Positions 27,738 to 36,400 of a DNA stretch of 64,000 nucleotides are shown here, in pieces. Under the pieces are notes generated by a model. The model was not told where the DNA came from. It saw only the letters and a program-made list of their open reading frames with translations, and did not search any database. The first letter of the stretch is position 1; each line of letters starts with the position of its first letter. The stretch spans positions 4,216,001-4,280,000 of the forward strand of contig OZ253469.1 in assembly GCA_965261535.1 (NCBI GenBank). The letters are read 5' to 3'. Source of the DNA: VXNE01 sp965261535. GTDB lineage: Bacteria; Pseudomonadota; Gammaproteobacteria; Pseudomonadales; Azotimanducaceae. The translations under genes and the position numbers were made by a program.

Positions 27738-27967
27738 TGCGTCGGTATCGTCGGACTATGGGCGGGGAATCGACGCATCCTGGATACATCAACAGGAACT
27801 CTCAGCTTGTGGTTCGGCGAACCGACTCGCCGGGCAACGACCACAATCAGTATGTCTACGTCCTACGTTGTCAGGATTGCGGCAACGAGTACGGAGCGAA
27901 CGGATCGGACATCTGGCAGCGCCGATGCCCGGCCTGTGGAGGAGGAGCCCCCGGACTTCGCTACTGA
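27737..27967 (+). CDS. small zinc-ribbon-like protein coupled to the helicase fusion
   Basis: A 76-residue protein. Its ATG at 27737 overlaps the helicase stop (TGATG), so translation is coupled and the two products probably work together. It has two Cys-x-x-Cys pairs (RCQDCGNEYG and RRCPACGGG) that would bind one zinc, and an N-terminal HPGYINRNSQLVVRRTDSPGNDHNQYVYVL segment. I recall similar small proteins beside defence-type helicases but cannot name a family. A DNA- or protein-contacting accessory role is inference. Confidence 0.6.
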   Translation: MRRYRRTMGGESTHPGYINRNSQLVVRRTDSPGNDHNQYVYVLRCQDCGNEYGANGSDIWQRRCPACGGGAPGLRY

Positions 27968-28019
27968 CCTGCGCGTGACGGTGCGATACCTTGATGGAAC
28001 GATGCCAAGGAGCGGAGCG

Positions 28020-28277
28020 TTGGAGATCGCAAAGATCACGAGCAGGGGCCAAGTGACGATACCAAAGGCCATCCGGCTGAAGATGGCCGTCCAGGCAGGT
28101 GACCGGTTGGCGTTCGAGGTGGACAATGACGGCGCGCTTCACGCGTTTCCTATCCGAAGCGCCGAGAAACCGTTGCGAGGATTTCTTGCCGAACACGCTA
28201 CCGACAAACCGATCGACAGCGAGCGCATTGACGAAGGCATACGTCGGCGGACGGTCGAGAAGTTCAGGCCCAGATGA
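28020..28277 (+). CDS. AbrB/MazE-type (SpoVT-AbrB domain) antitoxin
   Basis: An 85-residue protein. TTG 28020 is chosen because AAGGAG lies 8 bases upstream; an in-frame ATG at 28002 is the alternative. The EIAKITSRGQVTIPKAIRLKMAVQAGDRLAFEV segment is the swapped-hairpin DNA-binding domain, and the C-terminal tail after LRGFLAEHATDKPIDSERIDEGI would wrap the toxin. Its stop overlaps the ATG of a PIN-domain gene by four bases, the normal order for this antitoxin-toxin class. The toxin is truncated, leaving this as an orphan or solitary antitoxin. Confidence 0.8.
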   Translation: MEIAKITSRGQVTIPKAIRLKMAVQAGDRLAFEVDNDGALHAFPIRSAEKPLRGFLAEHATDKPIDSERIDEGIRRRTVEKFRPR

Positions 28278-28405
28278 TCGCTTGCGACACCAATGTGCTC
28301 CTGCGTCTGCTGTTGGACGATGAGGAGACCCAATCCAGACAAGTCGAGGCCATCGTCCGTCAGGTGGTTGCGGCGGAAGACTGTGTCCGCACTACCAAGG
28401 GCTGA
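28274..28405 (+). pseudogene. truncated PIN-domain toxin
   Basis: Only 43 codons remain. The start MIACDTNVLLRLLLDDEETQSRQVEAIVRQVV is the first strand and helix of a PIN domain with its first catalytic aspartate. After VRTTKG a stop follows, whereas the family needs about 120-140 residues and three more acidic residues. The ATGA overlap with the antitoxin shows it was once the toxin of this pair. The next 66 bases lead into the selenoprotein gene. Confidence 0.7.
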
Positions 28406-28471
28406 AAAGGGGTGACTGCCGCCCGGGAAATGTGATTTTCTTGTCCCAATCTACCAGTGAGGCTTGCCAAC

Positions 28472-30109
28472 ATGGAACTGATGAACCCTTGCGGCGTATT
28501 CGAGGTGCAATCGACGCCGCTCACGCCGCGCGCCGGATTGCATGCGGACGCGACGGTCGGTCTGCTTGCCAACGACAAGAAGAACGCCGACGTCCTGCTT
28601 GGGTATGTGCAGCGGTACCTGTCGGAACGTCTGGGCCTTTCGAAGTTTCTCTGGCTCCGCAAGGAAGCCACGAAACCCGCCGACCTCACGGAGGAGTTCA
28701 CTAGCGGTTGCGACGCAGTCGTGGCCGCGGTCTGCGACTGAGGCTCCTGCACGTCGTGGTGTATCCATGACAGTATCGAGCTCGAGAAGCTCAACATTCC
28801 AGCGGTGGCGATCTGCACCGATGAGTTCTTCGCCCTGGCGAAAGCCGAGGCGGACGGCTGGGGTCTGCCGGGGCTCCCGATCGTGGTCGTGCCCCATCCG
28901 CTGGCCCGGCGCGACGACGAGGAATGCCGGCGCTTCGCGGCCGCATCGATCGAGGAGATCGCGTCGGCGCTGACCGGCGACGCCGTCGAACTGGAAGCCA
29001 GGTACCGGGACAAGCGCGTCGAGACGCGGGGACGACTGCGCCATCGCTCGCTGTTCGAAAGCGATTTCAATGCGCCAGATGCGCCGGAGATCATCAGGGC
29101 GCCCGAGAGTCTCGATGCCGTGGATAGGCTGTTCTATCGACGCGGATGGACCGATGGGCTGCCGATCATTCCTCCGACTCCGAAGCGCTATCGCGCGCTC
29201 CTCGGCGCGCTCGACCCCGAGGAACTGATCGGGCTCGTCGAGCCGCGCCTCGGCCGCGCGACCATCGGGAAGGTGATCGCCAACGCGGTGATGGCGGGCT
29301 GTGGGCCCGAACACGTCCCGGTGGTGGTGGCGGCAACCCGCGCGATGTGCGATCCGCGCTTCAATCTCAAGGCGCTCCAATCGACCACGCACCCGTGCAC
29401 CGTGATGTGCCTGGTGGGCGGCCCGATCTGCGAGGAGATCGATCTCAACGCGAGCTACAACGCGATGGGTCAGGGGGAACGCGCGAACGCCGTGATCGGT
29501 CGCGCGATCCGGCTCGTCCTGACCAATATCGGCGGTGCCACGCCGGGCGTGCTGGACCGCTCGACCATGGGTTCCCCCGCCAAGTATTCGTTCTGTTTCG
29601 CGGAGAACGCCCAAGCGAACCCCTGGGAGACCTTCCATGCCGAGCTGGGGCTCGACGACGATGCGAGCTACGTCACCGTGTTCGGCGCGGAAGGTCCGCA
29701 CAACGTCAATGACCACCACGGCCGGACCGGGGAAGAGATCATGTTGACGATCGCCGGCAGCCTGGCGTCGCCCGGAGCGAACAACTTCTACCTCGAGGGC
29801 CAGGTCGTGGTCGTCATCGGACCCGAGCATGCGGAGGTCATCGCGAGGGACGGCTTCAGCAAAACCGACGTGAAACAATACTTGAGCGAACGCGCGATCA
29901 TTCCGCGCAATCTTGTGTCCGAGGCGTCAATAGACCTGATCGAGGCGCGGTTGCCGCACCACCTGCTCGGCCCGCGCGGACGCGACGGCGTCCGTTTCGT
30001 CACCGATCCGAACAACCTGATCATGCTTGTCGCAGGGGGCGCCGGTCGACACTCGGCCATAATGCCGACATTCGGACATTCCACCGAGGCGGTCACAGAA
30101 CGTATCTAA
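28472..30109 (+). CDS. UGSC-family selenoprotein (in-frame TGA read as selenocysteine)
   Basis: The frame is open from ATG 28472 (GAGG 9 bases upstream) to the stop at 30107 except for one TGA at 28739-28741. Both sides are in the same frame and read CDAVVAAVCD-U-GSCTSWCIHDSIELEK, the Sec-Gly-Ser-Cys motif of the UGSC (seleno)protein family. With Sec at position 90 the product has 545 residues. Residues 1-185 form the UGSC domain, including VGLLANDKKNADVLLG and GLPIVVVPHPLARRDDEE. A second domain (about 215-545) has LFYRRGWTDGLPIIPPT, NAVMAGCGPEHVPVV, TTHPCTVMCLVGGP, NIGGATPGVLDRSTMGSPAKYSFCFAENAQANPWE and GPHNVNDHHG. No function is established. A redox role is inferred from Sec90/Cys93. A TlpA-like thioredoxin gene converges on it. 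The Sec machinery must lie outside the window. Confidence 0.85.
28739..28771 (+). promoter_or_regulatory. SECIS-like hairpin after the selenocysteine TGA
   Basis: Just after the TGA, bases 28753-28759 (GTCGTGG) pair with 28765-28771 (CCATGAC) in a seven-base-pair stem, with one G-U pair, closing a five-base loop TGTAT. The loop begins 19 bases after the TGA and has G as its second base. This fits the bacterial SECIS pattern of a stem-loop 16-37 bases downstream with a G in the first two loop positions, which recruits SelB. It lies inside the coding frame, as bacterial SECIS elements do. Confidence 0.7.
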
Positions 30110-30121
30110 ACACGGAGCGGG

Positions 30122-31138
30122 CTAGAGGTAGGGCTCCACCAAAGCTGTGGTGTGGTGCTCGGATTCGCCCTCCGGAACCGCATTCATCGTGCCCGGATCA
30201 AGTATCTTCACGAACCCTACGCGCGCCTCCCGGACGATTCCCTCGCGATCGACGACCACGTAGACGGGGCGGACGCCCAGATTCCGGTCCACGCCTTCGG
30301 CAGGAGGGCCTCCGAGCAGGAACTCGAACCCGTCGACACGACCGTGCAGCATGGTCGACCCGTTCTCCGACAGCCAGTCCCGTATCACGTCGGCGGGCTC
30401 GTCGGACAGGTTGATGACCGTCAGCCCCCGGTCGCGGTAACGATCCTGCAGCTGTTGGAGGGCGGGCATCTCCTCGATGCAGGGCGCGCACCACGTGGCC
30501 CAGATGTGGAGCAGGAGCGTCCGGTCGTTGAACCCCGCGAATCGCCGGCTGCCGCCCTCAAGGTCGGTGAACCCCCCATCAATGATCGACGTCCCCAGGA
30601 TTCGCTTCAACGCGCGCCCGGTGGGGCTGTCCGATGCGGTGTCCGACAGCGCGAGTAACTCCTCGGCCATATCGGCAACCGACAGGTGAAAGGAGATCCC
30701 CGCTGCTTCCAGGCCGACTATGTCTTCGAGCACGACGTTCCCCCGCAGCACATCGTCGAACCGCTTGCGGAGCCAGGATCGGAAGGCTCGTTTGGACCAT
30801 CGGGCGACACCGTAGGTGCGATCGTCGATCAGGTTCAGGCGGACGGTTATGGAGTTCCTGACCTCGCTACCGGGTTGCTTGACCGCGAAGATCGCTCTGA
30901 TGTTGCTCAACTCGCGATTCGCGTCGTCCGGCAGCACTACGCGCGCCAAATCCGGCACCTTGGATACGAGGTCGTCGAGCGGGATGGAGAACCCGGCCTC
31001 CCCACCGAGGGCACGCTTCGCCGCGAAGAGCTCTTCCGTGGGCTCGTTGAGGGACACGCGGCCGATCTCGGCATCCGCACCTGTTTGGGCGAGTGCCATC
31101 ACGAGAACCGCGAGGAGTAGTCGTCCGCTGCGGCGCAT
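30122..31138 (-). CDS. exported TlpA-like thioredoxin-domain protein
   Basis: A 338-residue protein with an N-terminal signal peptide (RRSGRLLLAVLVMALAQTGADA) and a C-terminal TlpA/ResA-like domain. Its active site WCAPC lies near residues 214-218 in LLLHIWATWCAPCIEEMPALQQLQ, followed by LTVINLSDEPADVIRDWL and the cis-proline region VRPVYVVVDREG. The 180-residue region between has no match I recognise. I use ATG 31138; TTG 31150 is possible. It would act as a periplasmic disulfide reductant. It converges on the selenoprotein gene with a 12-base gap, so functional pairing is only suggestive. Confidence 0.8.
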   Translation of the reverse strand: MRRSGRLLLAVLVMALAQTGADAEIGRVSLNEPTEELFAAKRALGGEAGFSIPLDDLVSKVPDLARVVLPDDANRELSNIRAIFAVKQPGSEVRNSITVRLNLIDDRTYGVARWSKRAFRSWLRKRFDDVLRGNVVLEDIVGLEAAGISFHLSVADMAEELLALSDTASDSPTGRALKRILGTSIIDGGFTDLEGGSRRFAGFNDRTLLLHIWATWCAPCIEEMPALQQLQDRYRDRGLTVINLSDEPADVIRDWLSENGSTMLHGRVDGFEFLLGGPPAEGVDRNLGVRPVYVVVDREGIVREARVGFVKILDPGTMNAVPEGESEHHTTALVEPYL

Positions 31139-31243
31139 CGGCGGTACCAAAGGTTCCGAACCGCGCCATCATACCCGCGACTCGTTCAGCCAGTTCCCGC
31201 CGAACTCGCGCGCGTGGCCAGACCGAACGTCTGGCCCGTCCGA

Positions 31244-32878
31244 TTATCGCGTGGCCGACACCTGCTCCCTGGCCCATCGGTAATCGGCCTTGCCGGCGGG
31301 GCTGCGCTGAATCTCGTCGGCGAATATGAACGCTTTCGGCAGCTTGTAGCGGGCGATATGACGGCCGCATTCCTCGAGCAGCGCTTCCTGGGTCACCGCC
31401 GCGCCGTCCTTCAGCTTGACGATGGCGACGACTTCGTTGCCCCAGCGTTCGGATGGCCGCCCGGCGACCACGGCGTCGAACACCCCGTCGTGATGTTTCA
31501 GCGCCTGCTCGACCTCCTCCGCGAAGATCTTCTCGCCGCCGGAGTTGATGGTGGCGGATTCGCGACCGTGCAGTTCCAGCGTGTTGTCGTCCAGCAGGCG
31601 CACCTTGTCGCCCGGTACCGCGTACCGCACGCCGTCCACTACGGGGAACGTCGCCGCGGTTTTCGCTTCGTCGTCGAGATAGCCGAGCGGGATGTTGCCG
31701 GCCCGCGCCCACCAGCCGAGACCGTCGTGGCCCGGCTCGAGCGTGCTGGTCATGTCCTCTGACAGCACGGCGTTGTGCGGCGACAACCTGAACCGTCCCG
31801 TGGACGCGCCGGTCGCCGCGCTGCTGACCTGGGATCCCTGACCGCCGGTTTCCGACGAGCCCGCGGTATCGATGATGCGGATCTGCGGCAGCCGATCGAG
31901 AAGCTCCGCCTTGAGCTTGGCTGTCATGATGGCGCCGCCGCTCATGATGTAGCGCAGCGACGTCAGATCGCGTTCCCGCCGCGCCAATTCGTCCGCCAGC
32001 GGGCGGCCGAAGGCGTCACCCACCAGCAGGAGGTTGTTCACCCGTTCGGCTTCGATCACGTCCAGCACATCGGCCGCGTCGAAGCGGTGGACCTCGTTCT
32101 GGATGACCACCGTACCGCCGGTATTGAACGCCTGCAATGCCACCCAGTGTCCAGCGCCGTGCATGAACGGCGGCGCCGGAAGATGCCGGCGCTCGCTCGC
32201 TTGCGCGCGGGAAACATACTGGTCGATGCTTTGCAGCACCTCGCCAGTGGTGCGCCGCGCGCCCAAGGTCGCGATCAATATGTCGCCCTGGCGCCAGAGC
32301 ACGCCCTTCGGCATGCCCGTGGTTCCTCCCGTATAGAGCATGTAGAGATCGTCCGGCGACCATTCGCAGCGTGGCTTCTCCTCGCTGGAACCGGCCAGGG
32401 CGGCCTCGTACTCCAGGGCGCCTTCGAGCAGGGGCGCGGGCTCGTCGTTGACCTGGATCAGCAGTTCCAGCGACGGCACCTGGTCGCGCACATGCTGCAC
32501 GTGCTCGCCCAAGGAACTGTGGTACAGAAGCGCCCGCGTGCGTGCGTTGTTCAGCAGGTAGATGAGCTCCTCGTCGACATAGCGGTAGTTGACGTTGAAG
32601 GGCGCCACCCGCGCCTTGTAGGCGCCGAGCATCCCCTCGAGGAATTCGTTGCCGTTGTACAGGTAAATCCCGAGATGGTCCTGACCGCTGCGCCAGTGGT
32701 CGAGTGCGCCGCGCTCGGTGTGGCAGGCGAACCCGCGTTCGATGAGAAAGTTCGCGAAACGCCTGGTGCGGCGCGTGAGGTCCGCGTAGGTAAACCGACG
32801 GTCGCGGAAAACGATGGCCTCCCGGGCGGGGATCGCCTGGGCGATGGCTTCGTTGATAGTGGCCAGGTTGTAGTCCAA
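31244..32878 (-). CDS. acyl-CoA synthetase (AMP-forming, ANL superfamily)
   Basis: A 544-residue adenylate-forming enzyme. The P-loop-like YTGGTTGMPKG is near residue 180, the acyl-pocket HGAGHWVALQAFNTGG follows, and the A5 motif is DTAGSSETGGQGS. The late GDKVRLLDDNTLELHGRESATINSGGEKIFAEEVE hinge and the PAGKADYRWA lysine complete the set. It activates a carboxylic acid to acyl-AMP and then acyl-CoA. The layout fits fatty or steroid-side-chain acids, but the substrate is unknown. Start ATG 32878 has AGGAGGACC just upstream. It is intact. Confidence 0.88.
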   Translation of the reverse strand: MDYNLATINEAIAQAIPAREAIVFRDRRFTYADLTRRTRRFANFLIERGFACHTERGALDHWRSGQDHLGIYLYNGNEFLEGMLGAYKARVAPFNVNYRYVDEELIYLLNNARTRALLYHSSLGEHVQHVRDQVPSLELLIQVNDEPAPLLEGALEYEAALAGSSEEKPRCEWSPDDLYMLYTGGTTGMPKGVLWRQGDILIATLGARRTTGEVLQSIDQYVSRAQASERRHLPAPPFMHGAGHWVALQAFNTGGTVVIQNEVHRFDAADVLDVIEAERVNNLLLVGDAFGRPLADELARRERDLTSLRYIMSGGAIMTAKLKAELLDRLPQIRIIDTAGSSETGGQGSQVSSAATGASTGRFRLSPHNAVLSEDMTSTLEPGHDGLGWWARAGNIPLGYLDDEAKTAATFPVVDGVRYAVPGDKVRLLDDNTLELHGRESATINSGGEKIFAEEVEQALKHHDGVFDAVVAGRPSERWGNEVVAIVKLKDGAAVTQEALLEECGRHIARYKLPKAFIFADEIQRSPAGKADYRWAREQVSATR

Positions 32879-33282
32879 GGAGGACCCTCCGCAGTCTTTC
32901 GCACGGCAAACGCGTCCTGAGCGGGTACGCCATTCGCCGCAAACTATCTCGCAATTGAAAGGTCTAACTACTCTAACACGGCCCCATTCATGCCGATCCG
33001 GCCGGCAAAAGTAAGGAGTCGATCAGAAGCATGGCAATCCGCTGTCATCTGCGGCGACGGCAGGGTGGACGTGAACTTGCGCGATACGAAATCGTACAAT
33101 TGTCCGACGTTCAAACTGGGCCGCCTGGCTGTCCATTGAATCCATCCGCGCCGCCGCGCAAGACGTCCCTTGGTCACTAGCGCAAAGGAGGTTTCCCCTC
33201 TGCCGGGGGCAGACCCGTTTTCTCCCGCCGTGGCGGCTCGTGGTCAACGCTCCTCGCGCTTCGGACTCTTCGGCCGTCATCC
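32879..33282. other. intergenic region with promoter of the efflux operon
   Basis: No confident gene lies here. On the plus strand AAAGGAGG (33183-33190) is a strong ribosome-binding site in front of the efflux operon. The frame that follows encodes RTAIIAVLALSAGGWL, the membrane anchor expected at the N-terminus of the adaptor protein, but it is one base out of phase with the main adaptor frame. Confidence 0.5.
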
Positions 33283-34416
33283 GTGGCGGACCGCGATCAT
33301 CGCTGTGCTCGCGTTGTCGGCGGGCGGCTGGCTTCGCGCAACGCGGCGAGTGATGCGCCGCCGCCGTTGCTGGCGACGGTGGTTCGCGGCGATATCGAGA
33401 ACGCCATCACCGCGGGCGGCACGATAAGGCCGAGCACCTTTGTCGATGTGGGTGCCCAGGCCAGCGGTCAATTGCAGAAGATCCACGTGGTTGTCGGGCA
33501 GGCCGTCGCCGAGGGCGACCTGTTGGCGGAGATCGATGCAACCGTGCAGATGAACAAGGTGGAGCAGGGCAGGGCCCAGTTGCGCTCGGCCGAAGCCCAG
33601 CGGGAGGCGCGCGAAGCGTCACTGACCCTGGCCAAGGCCAACGCCTCGCGCCAGGAACGGCTGCTGGCGGAGGCGGCGACGAGTCAGGCCGAGTACGACA
33701 GCGCCGTGAACGCGCTGGTGTCCGCCCGCACGCAACTCGTGGTGCTGGAATCGCAGATCGAACAGAGCAGGGCGAGCCTCGCGAGCGACGAAGCGGAACT
33801 CGGCTATACGCGGATATATGCGCCGGTCGCGGGGACCGTGGTTTCCATCGAGAGGTCGGAAGGCGAGACGCTGAACGTCAGGAACCAGACGCCGACCATT
33901 CTGCGCATCGCCGACCTGTCTACCATGTCCGTGCACGCCGGCGTGTCGGAGGCGGATGTAGGGCAACTGGAAGTCGGCACTGCCGTGTACTTCACAACGC
34001 TCGGCAGCGGCAAGCGGCGCTGGGAAGGTTCGGTGGAGCAGATCGTCCCCACGGGGGAGATCACGAACAACGTCGTGCTGTATCCCGTCATCTTCAGCGT
34101 TTCCAACGATGACGGCACCCTGTTGCCCGACATGACCGCCCAGGTCTTTTTCGTGGTTTCCGCCGTGCGCGATGTGCTCAAGGTGCCGGTAGGCGCGCTG
34201 CGCAACATCCGCGACGGCACCGCCACTTTGCAGGTGATCGGCGAGGACGGTTCGCCGGAAGAGCGGGCCGTGCGGCTCGGGCTGGTCAGCCGCGTTTCCG
34301 CGGAGGTCGTCTCGGGCCTCGAACTCGGGGAAAGGGTCGTCGCCCGCATCGCCGAGGAGGGAAGCGGGCGCGAGCGCGCTGGCCGCGGATTCCCCGGGCG
34401 GATCGTGCGGTTTTGA
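33283..34416 (+). CDS. MacA/HlyD-type efflux periplasmic adaptor subunit
   Basis: The 377-residue frame has the adaptor architecture: a barrel-sandwich half (GTIRPSTFVDVGAQASGQLQKIHVVVGQAVAEGDLLAEID), a coiled-coil hairpin of about 100 residues rich in Ala, Gln and Glu, the second lipoyl half (YTRIYAPVAGTVVSIERSEGETLN) and a membrane-proximal barrel ending in SGLELGERVVARI. GTG 33283 is only the formal start. The natural start is probably near 33170-33230 in another frame, which supplies the membrane anchor, and a missing base near 33335-33350 would join them. The stop overlaps the ATPase gene by a few bases. It should link the inner-membrane ABC pump to the outer-membrane channel. Confidence 0.82.
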   Translation: MADRDHRCARVVGGRLASRNAASDAPPPLLATVVRGDIENAITAGGTIRPSTFVDVGAQASGQLQKIHVVVGQAVAEGDLLAEIDATVQMNKVEQGRAQLRSAEAQREAREASLTLAKANASRQERLLAEAATSQAEYDSAVNALVSARTQLVVLESQIEQSRASLASDEAELGYTRIYAPVAGTVVSIERSEGETLNVRNQTPTILRIADLSTMSVHAGVSEADVGQLEVGTAVYFTTLGSGKRRWEGSVEQIVPTGEITNNVVLYPVIFSVSNDDGTLLPDMTAQVFFVVSAVRDVLKVPVGALRNIRDGTATLQVIGEDGSPEERAVRLGLVSRVSAEVVSGLELGERVVARIAEEGSGRERAGRGFPGRIVRF

Positions 34417-34424
34417 GCGCCGTC

Positions 34425-36397
34425 ATGCGTGAGCCGACAGCGGATGCGGCGCGCGCGGAGCCGCTGATCGAGCTTGAGGATATAGAGCGCACCTATGTGA
34501 CGGAGGGCGGCGTGGCCGTTCACGCGCTGCGCGGTGTCTCCCTGTCCATTCGCGCGGGCGAATTCGTGTCCATCATCGGGCAGTCGGGCTCGGGCGAGTC
34601 GACGTTGACGCACCTGATCGGATGCCTCGACCTGCCGACCAGCGGGACCTATCGCATCGGCGGACGCGACGTGAAGAGTTTCGACCCGAACGGGCTTGCC
34701 TGGCTGCGCCGGGAGGTCTTCGGCTTCGTATTCCAGGGCTACAACCTGCTGCCGACCGCGACTGCCGAAGAGAATGTCGAAATTCCGGCCATCTACGCCG
34801 GTCTCCCCCAAGGTCGTCGCCGCAACCGCGCGCTGGATTTGCTGCGCTCCCTCGGTCTCGATGGTCGCGCCGATCACTTGCCGAGCCAACTCTCGGGGGG
34901 CGAGCAGCAGCGCGTGTCGGTCGCGCGGGCATTGATGAACGGCGGTCGCGTCATCCTCGCCGACGAGCCCACCGGCGCGCTCGACTCCGGCAGCGGCAGC
35001 GAACTGATGGCGTTGCTTGCAGACCTTTCTCGCCCGGGCCATACGGTGATCGTGATTACCCACGATCCGATCGTCGCCGAGCATGCGAACCGGCAGATCG
35101 AACTGCTCGACGGCAGGATTGTCGGCGATACGCGCACGCGCCGCGCCGCGCGGACCGCGCAACAGGAACTGCCGGCCTTCGACACGACCGACGACAGCGG
35201 GCAGACGGCGTCTTCTCTGGCCGACACGTGGGAGGCGGCGCGCATGGCGATGCGGTCGCTCAAGACCAACCTTTTGCGCACTTTCCTGACGCTGCTCGGC
35301 ATCGTCATCGGGGTCGCGTCCGTGATCACGATGCTGGCGGTCGGCGAGGGCGCGAAGGAGCGGCTCGTCGACCAGATCACCGAGGCGGGCGCGAATCGAC
35401 TGTCGGTGTGGGGAAGCGGAAAACGGGGGGCGGGCGTTTCACGTTCGAGGATCTCGATGCCGTGGCCGCAGAGGTCCCGAACGTGCATGCGGTGCTGCCG
35501 CAGCTCTCGGGAGACGAAACGCTGCGCTACGGCAATGTCGATCGCGAACGCGTGCGCGTGCGAGGCGCATTTCACGACTATCCCGAAGCTGACAATTGGC
35601 CCGTCGCGAGCGGGACGTTCATTTCCCATCAGGACGACCAGGCCCTGGCTCCCATCGTCGTTTTGGGCGCGTCGGTGGTCGACGCTCTGTTCCCCGACGG
35701 CGACGCCCTGGGCAAGCACATCCTGATCAGGAACACGCCGCTGCTCGTCATCGGCACCATGAGCCGGAAGGGCGGAGGGGAGCGGGGGGACCGTGACAAT
35801 GTCGCCTTCATTCCCGCGAGGACCGGTGCGATTCGGATAATGGGTTGGAAGACGCTGTGGGGCTTCCAGGTTCGGGTGGAGGATACGGGTCCGATCAGTC
35901 AGACCGAGGCTGCGATCAGGGCGCTGCTCAAGGCGCGCCATGGGGTGGAGGATTTCAATATCTTCAATGCCGTCGAGTTGCAGGAGACGATGAGCGAGGC
36001 CGCGTCCATGGCGACCATGATTCTCGGCGCCATCGGCTCCATAGCCCTGCTCGTGGGCGGCATCGGCATCATGAACATCATGCTGATGTCGGTCACGGAA
36101 CGGACCCGCGAGATCGGCATACGCCTCGCCGCCGGCGCGCGGCGGAGCGATATCCTGGTGCAGTTCCTCGTCGAGGCCGTGGTCGTATCCGCGGTGGGCG
36201 GCCTGATCGGCATCGTCATTGGCGTCAGTATCGGGGGGCTCATCAAGATGATCTTCCCGGAACTGTGGATATCGTTTACCGGCATGCCGATGATCGTGGC
36301 ATTCAGTTGCGCCGCCGCGACGGGGTTGGTCTTCGGCTTCGCGCCCGCCCGCAACGCGGCCCGCCTGAATCCGGTCGACGCCCTGGCCCATGACTGA
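34425..36397 (+). pseudogene. MacB-type ABC transporter (ATPase-permease fusion), frameshifted, Walker A lysine replaced
   Basis: The N-terminal ATPase has the signature LSGGEQQRVSVARAL and Walker B VILADEPTGALDS, but its Walker A reads GQSGSGEST: the nucleotide-binding lysine is glutamate (GAG for AAG). After the first membrane segment (LLRTFLTLLGIVIGVASVITML) the frame shifts inside a G-run at about 35425-35432. The other frame continues FTFEDLDAVAAEVPNV through the periplasmic domain to the FtsX-type helices GGIGIMNIMLMSVTERTREIGIRLAAGARRSDI, ending at 36397. One added G restores a MacB-like protein of about 650 residues. Such pumps export macrolides, peptides or lipoproteins. The lysine loss adds to the frameshift as evidence of inactivation, unless both are sequence errors. 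ATG 34425 is preferred over TTG 34413. Confidence 0.82.
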
Positions 36398-36400
36398 CCG

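Noticed and set aside
30109..30160. Rho-independent terminator between the convergent selenoprotein and thioredoxin genes
   Set aside because: Only weak 4-5 bp stems and no T-run on either strand.
35401..35440. Programmed frameshift in macB at the G-run
   Set aside because: No slippery heptamer with a stimulatory structure is apparent, and the Walker A lysine is also lost. A mutation or sequencing indel is simpler.
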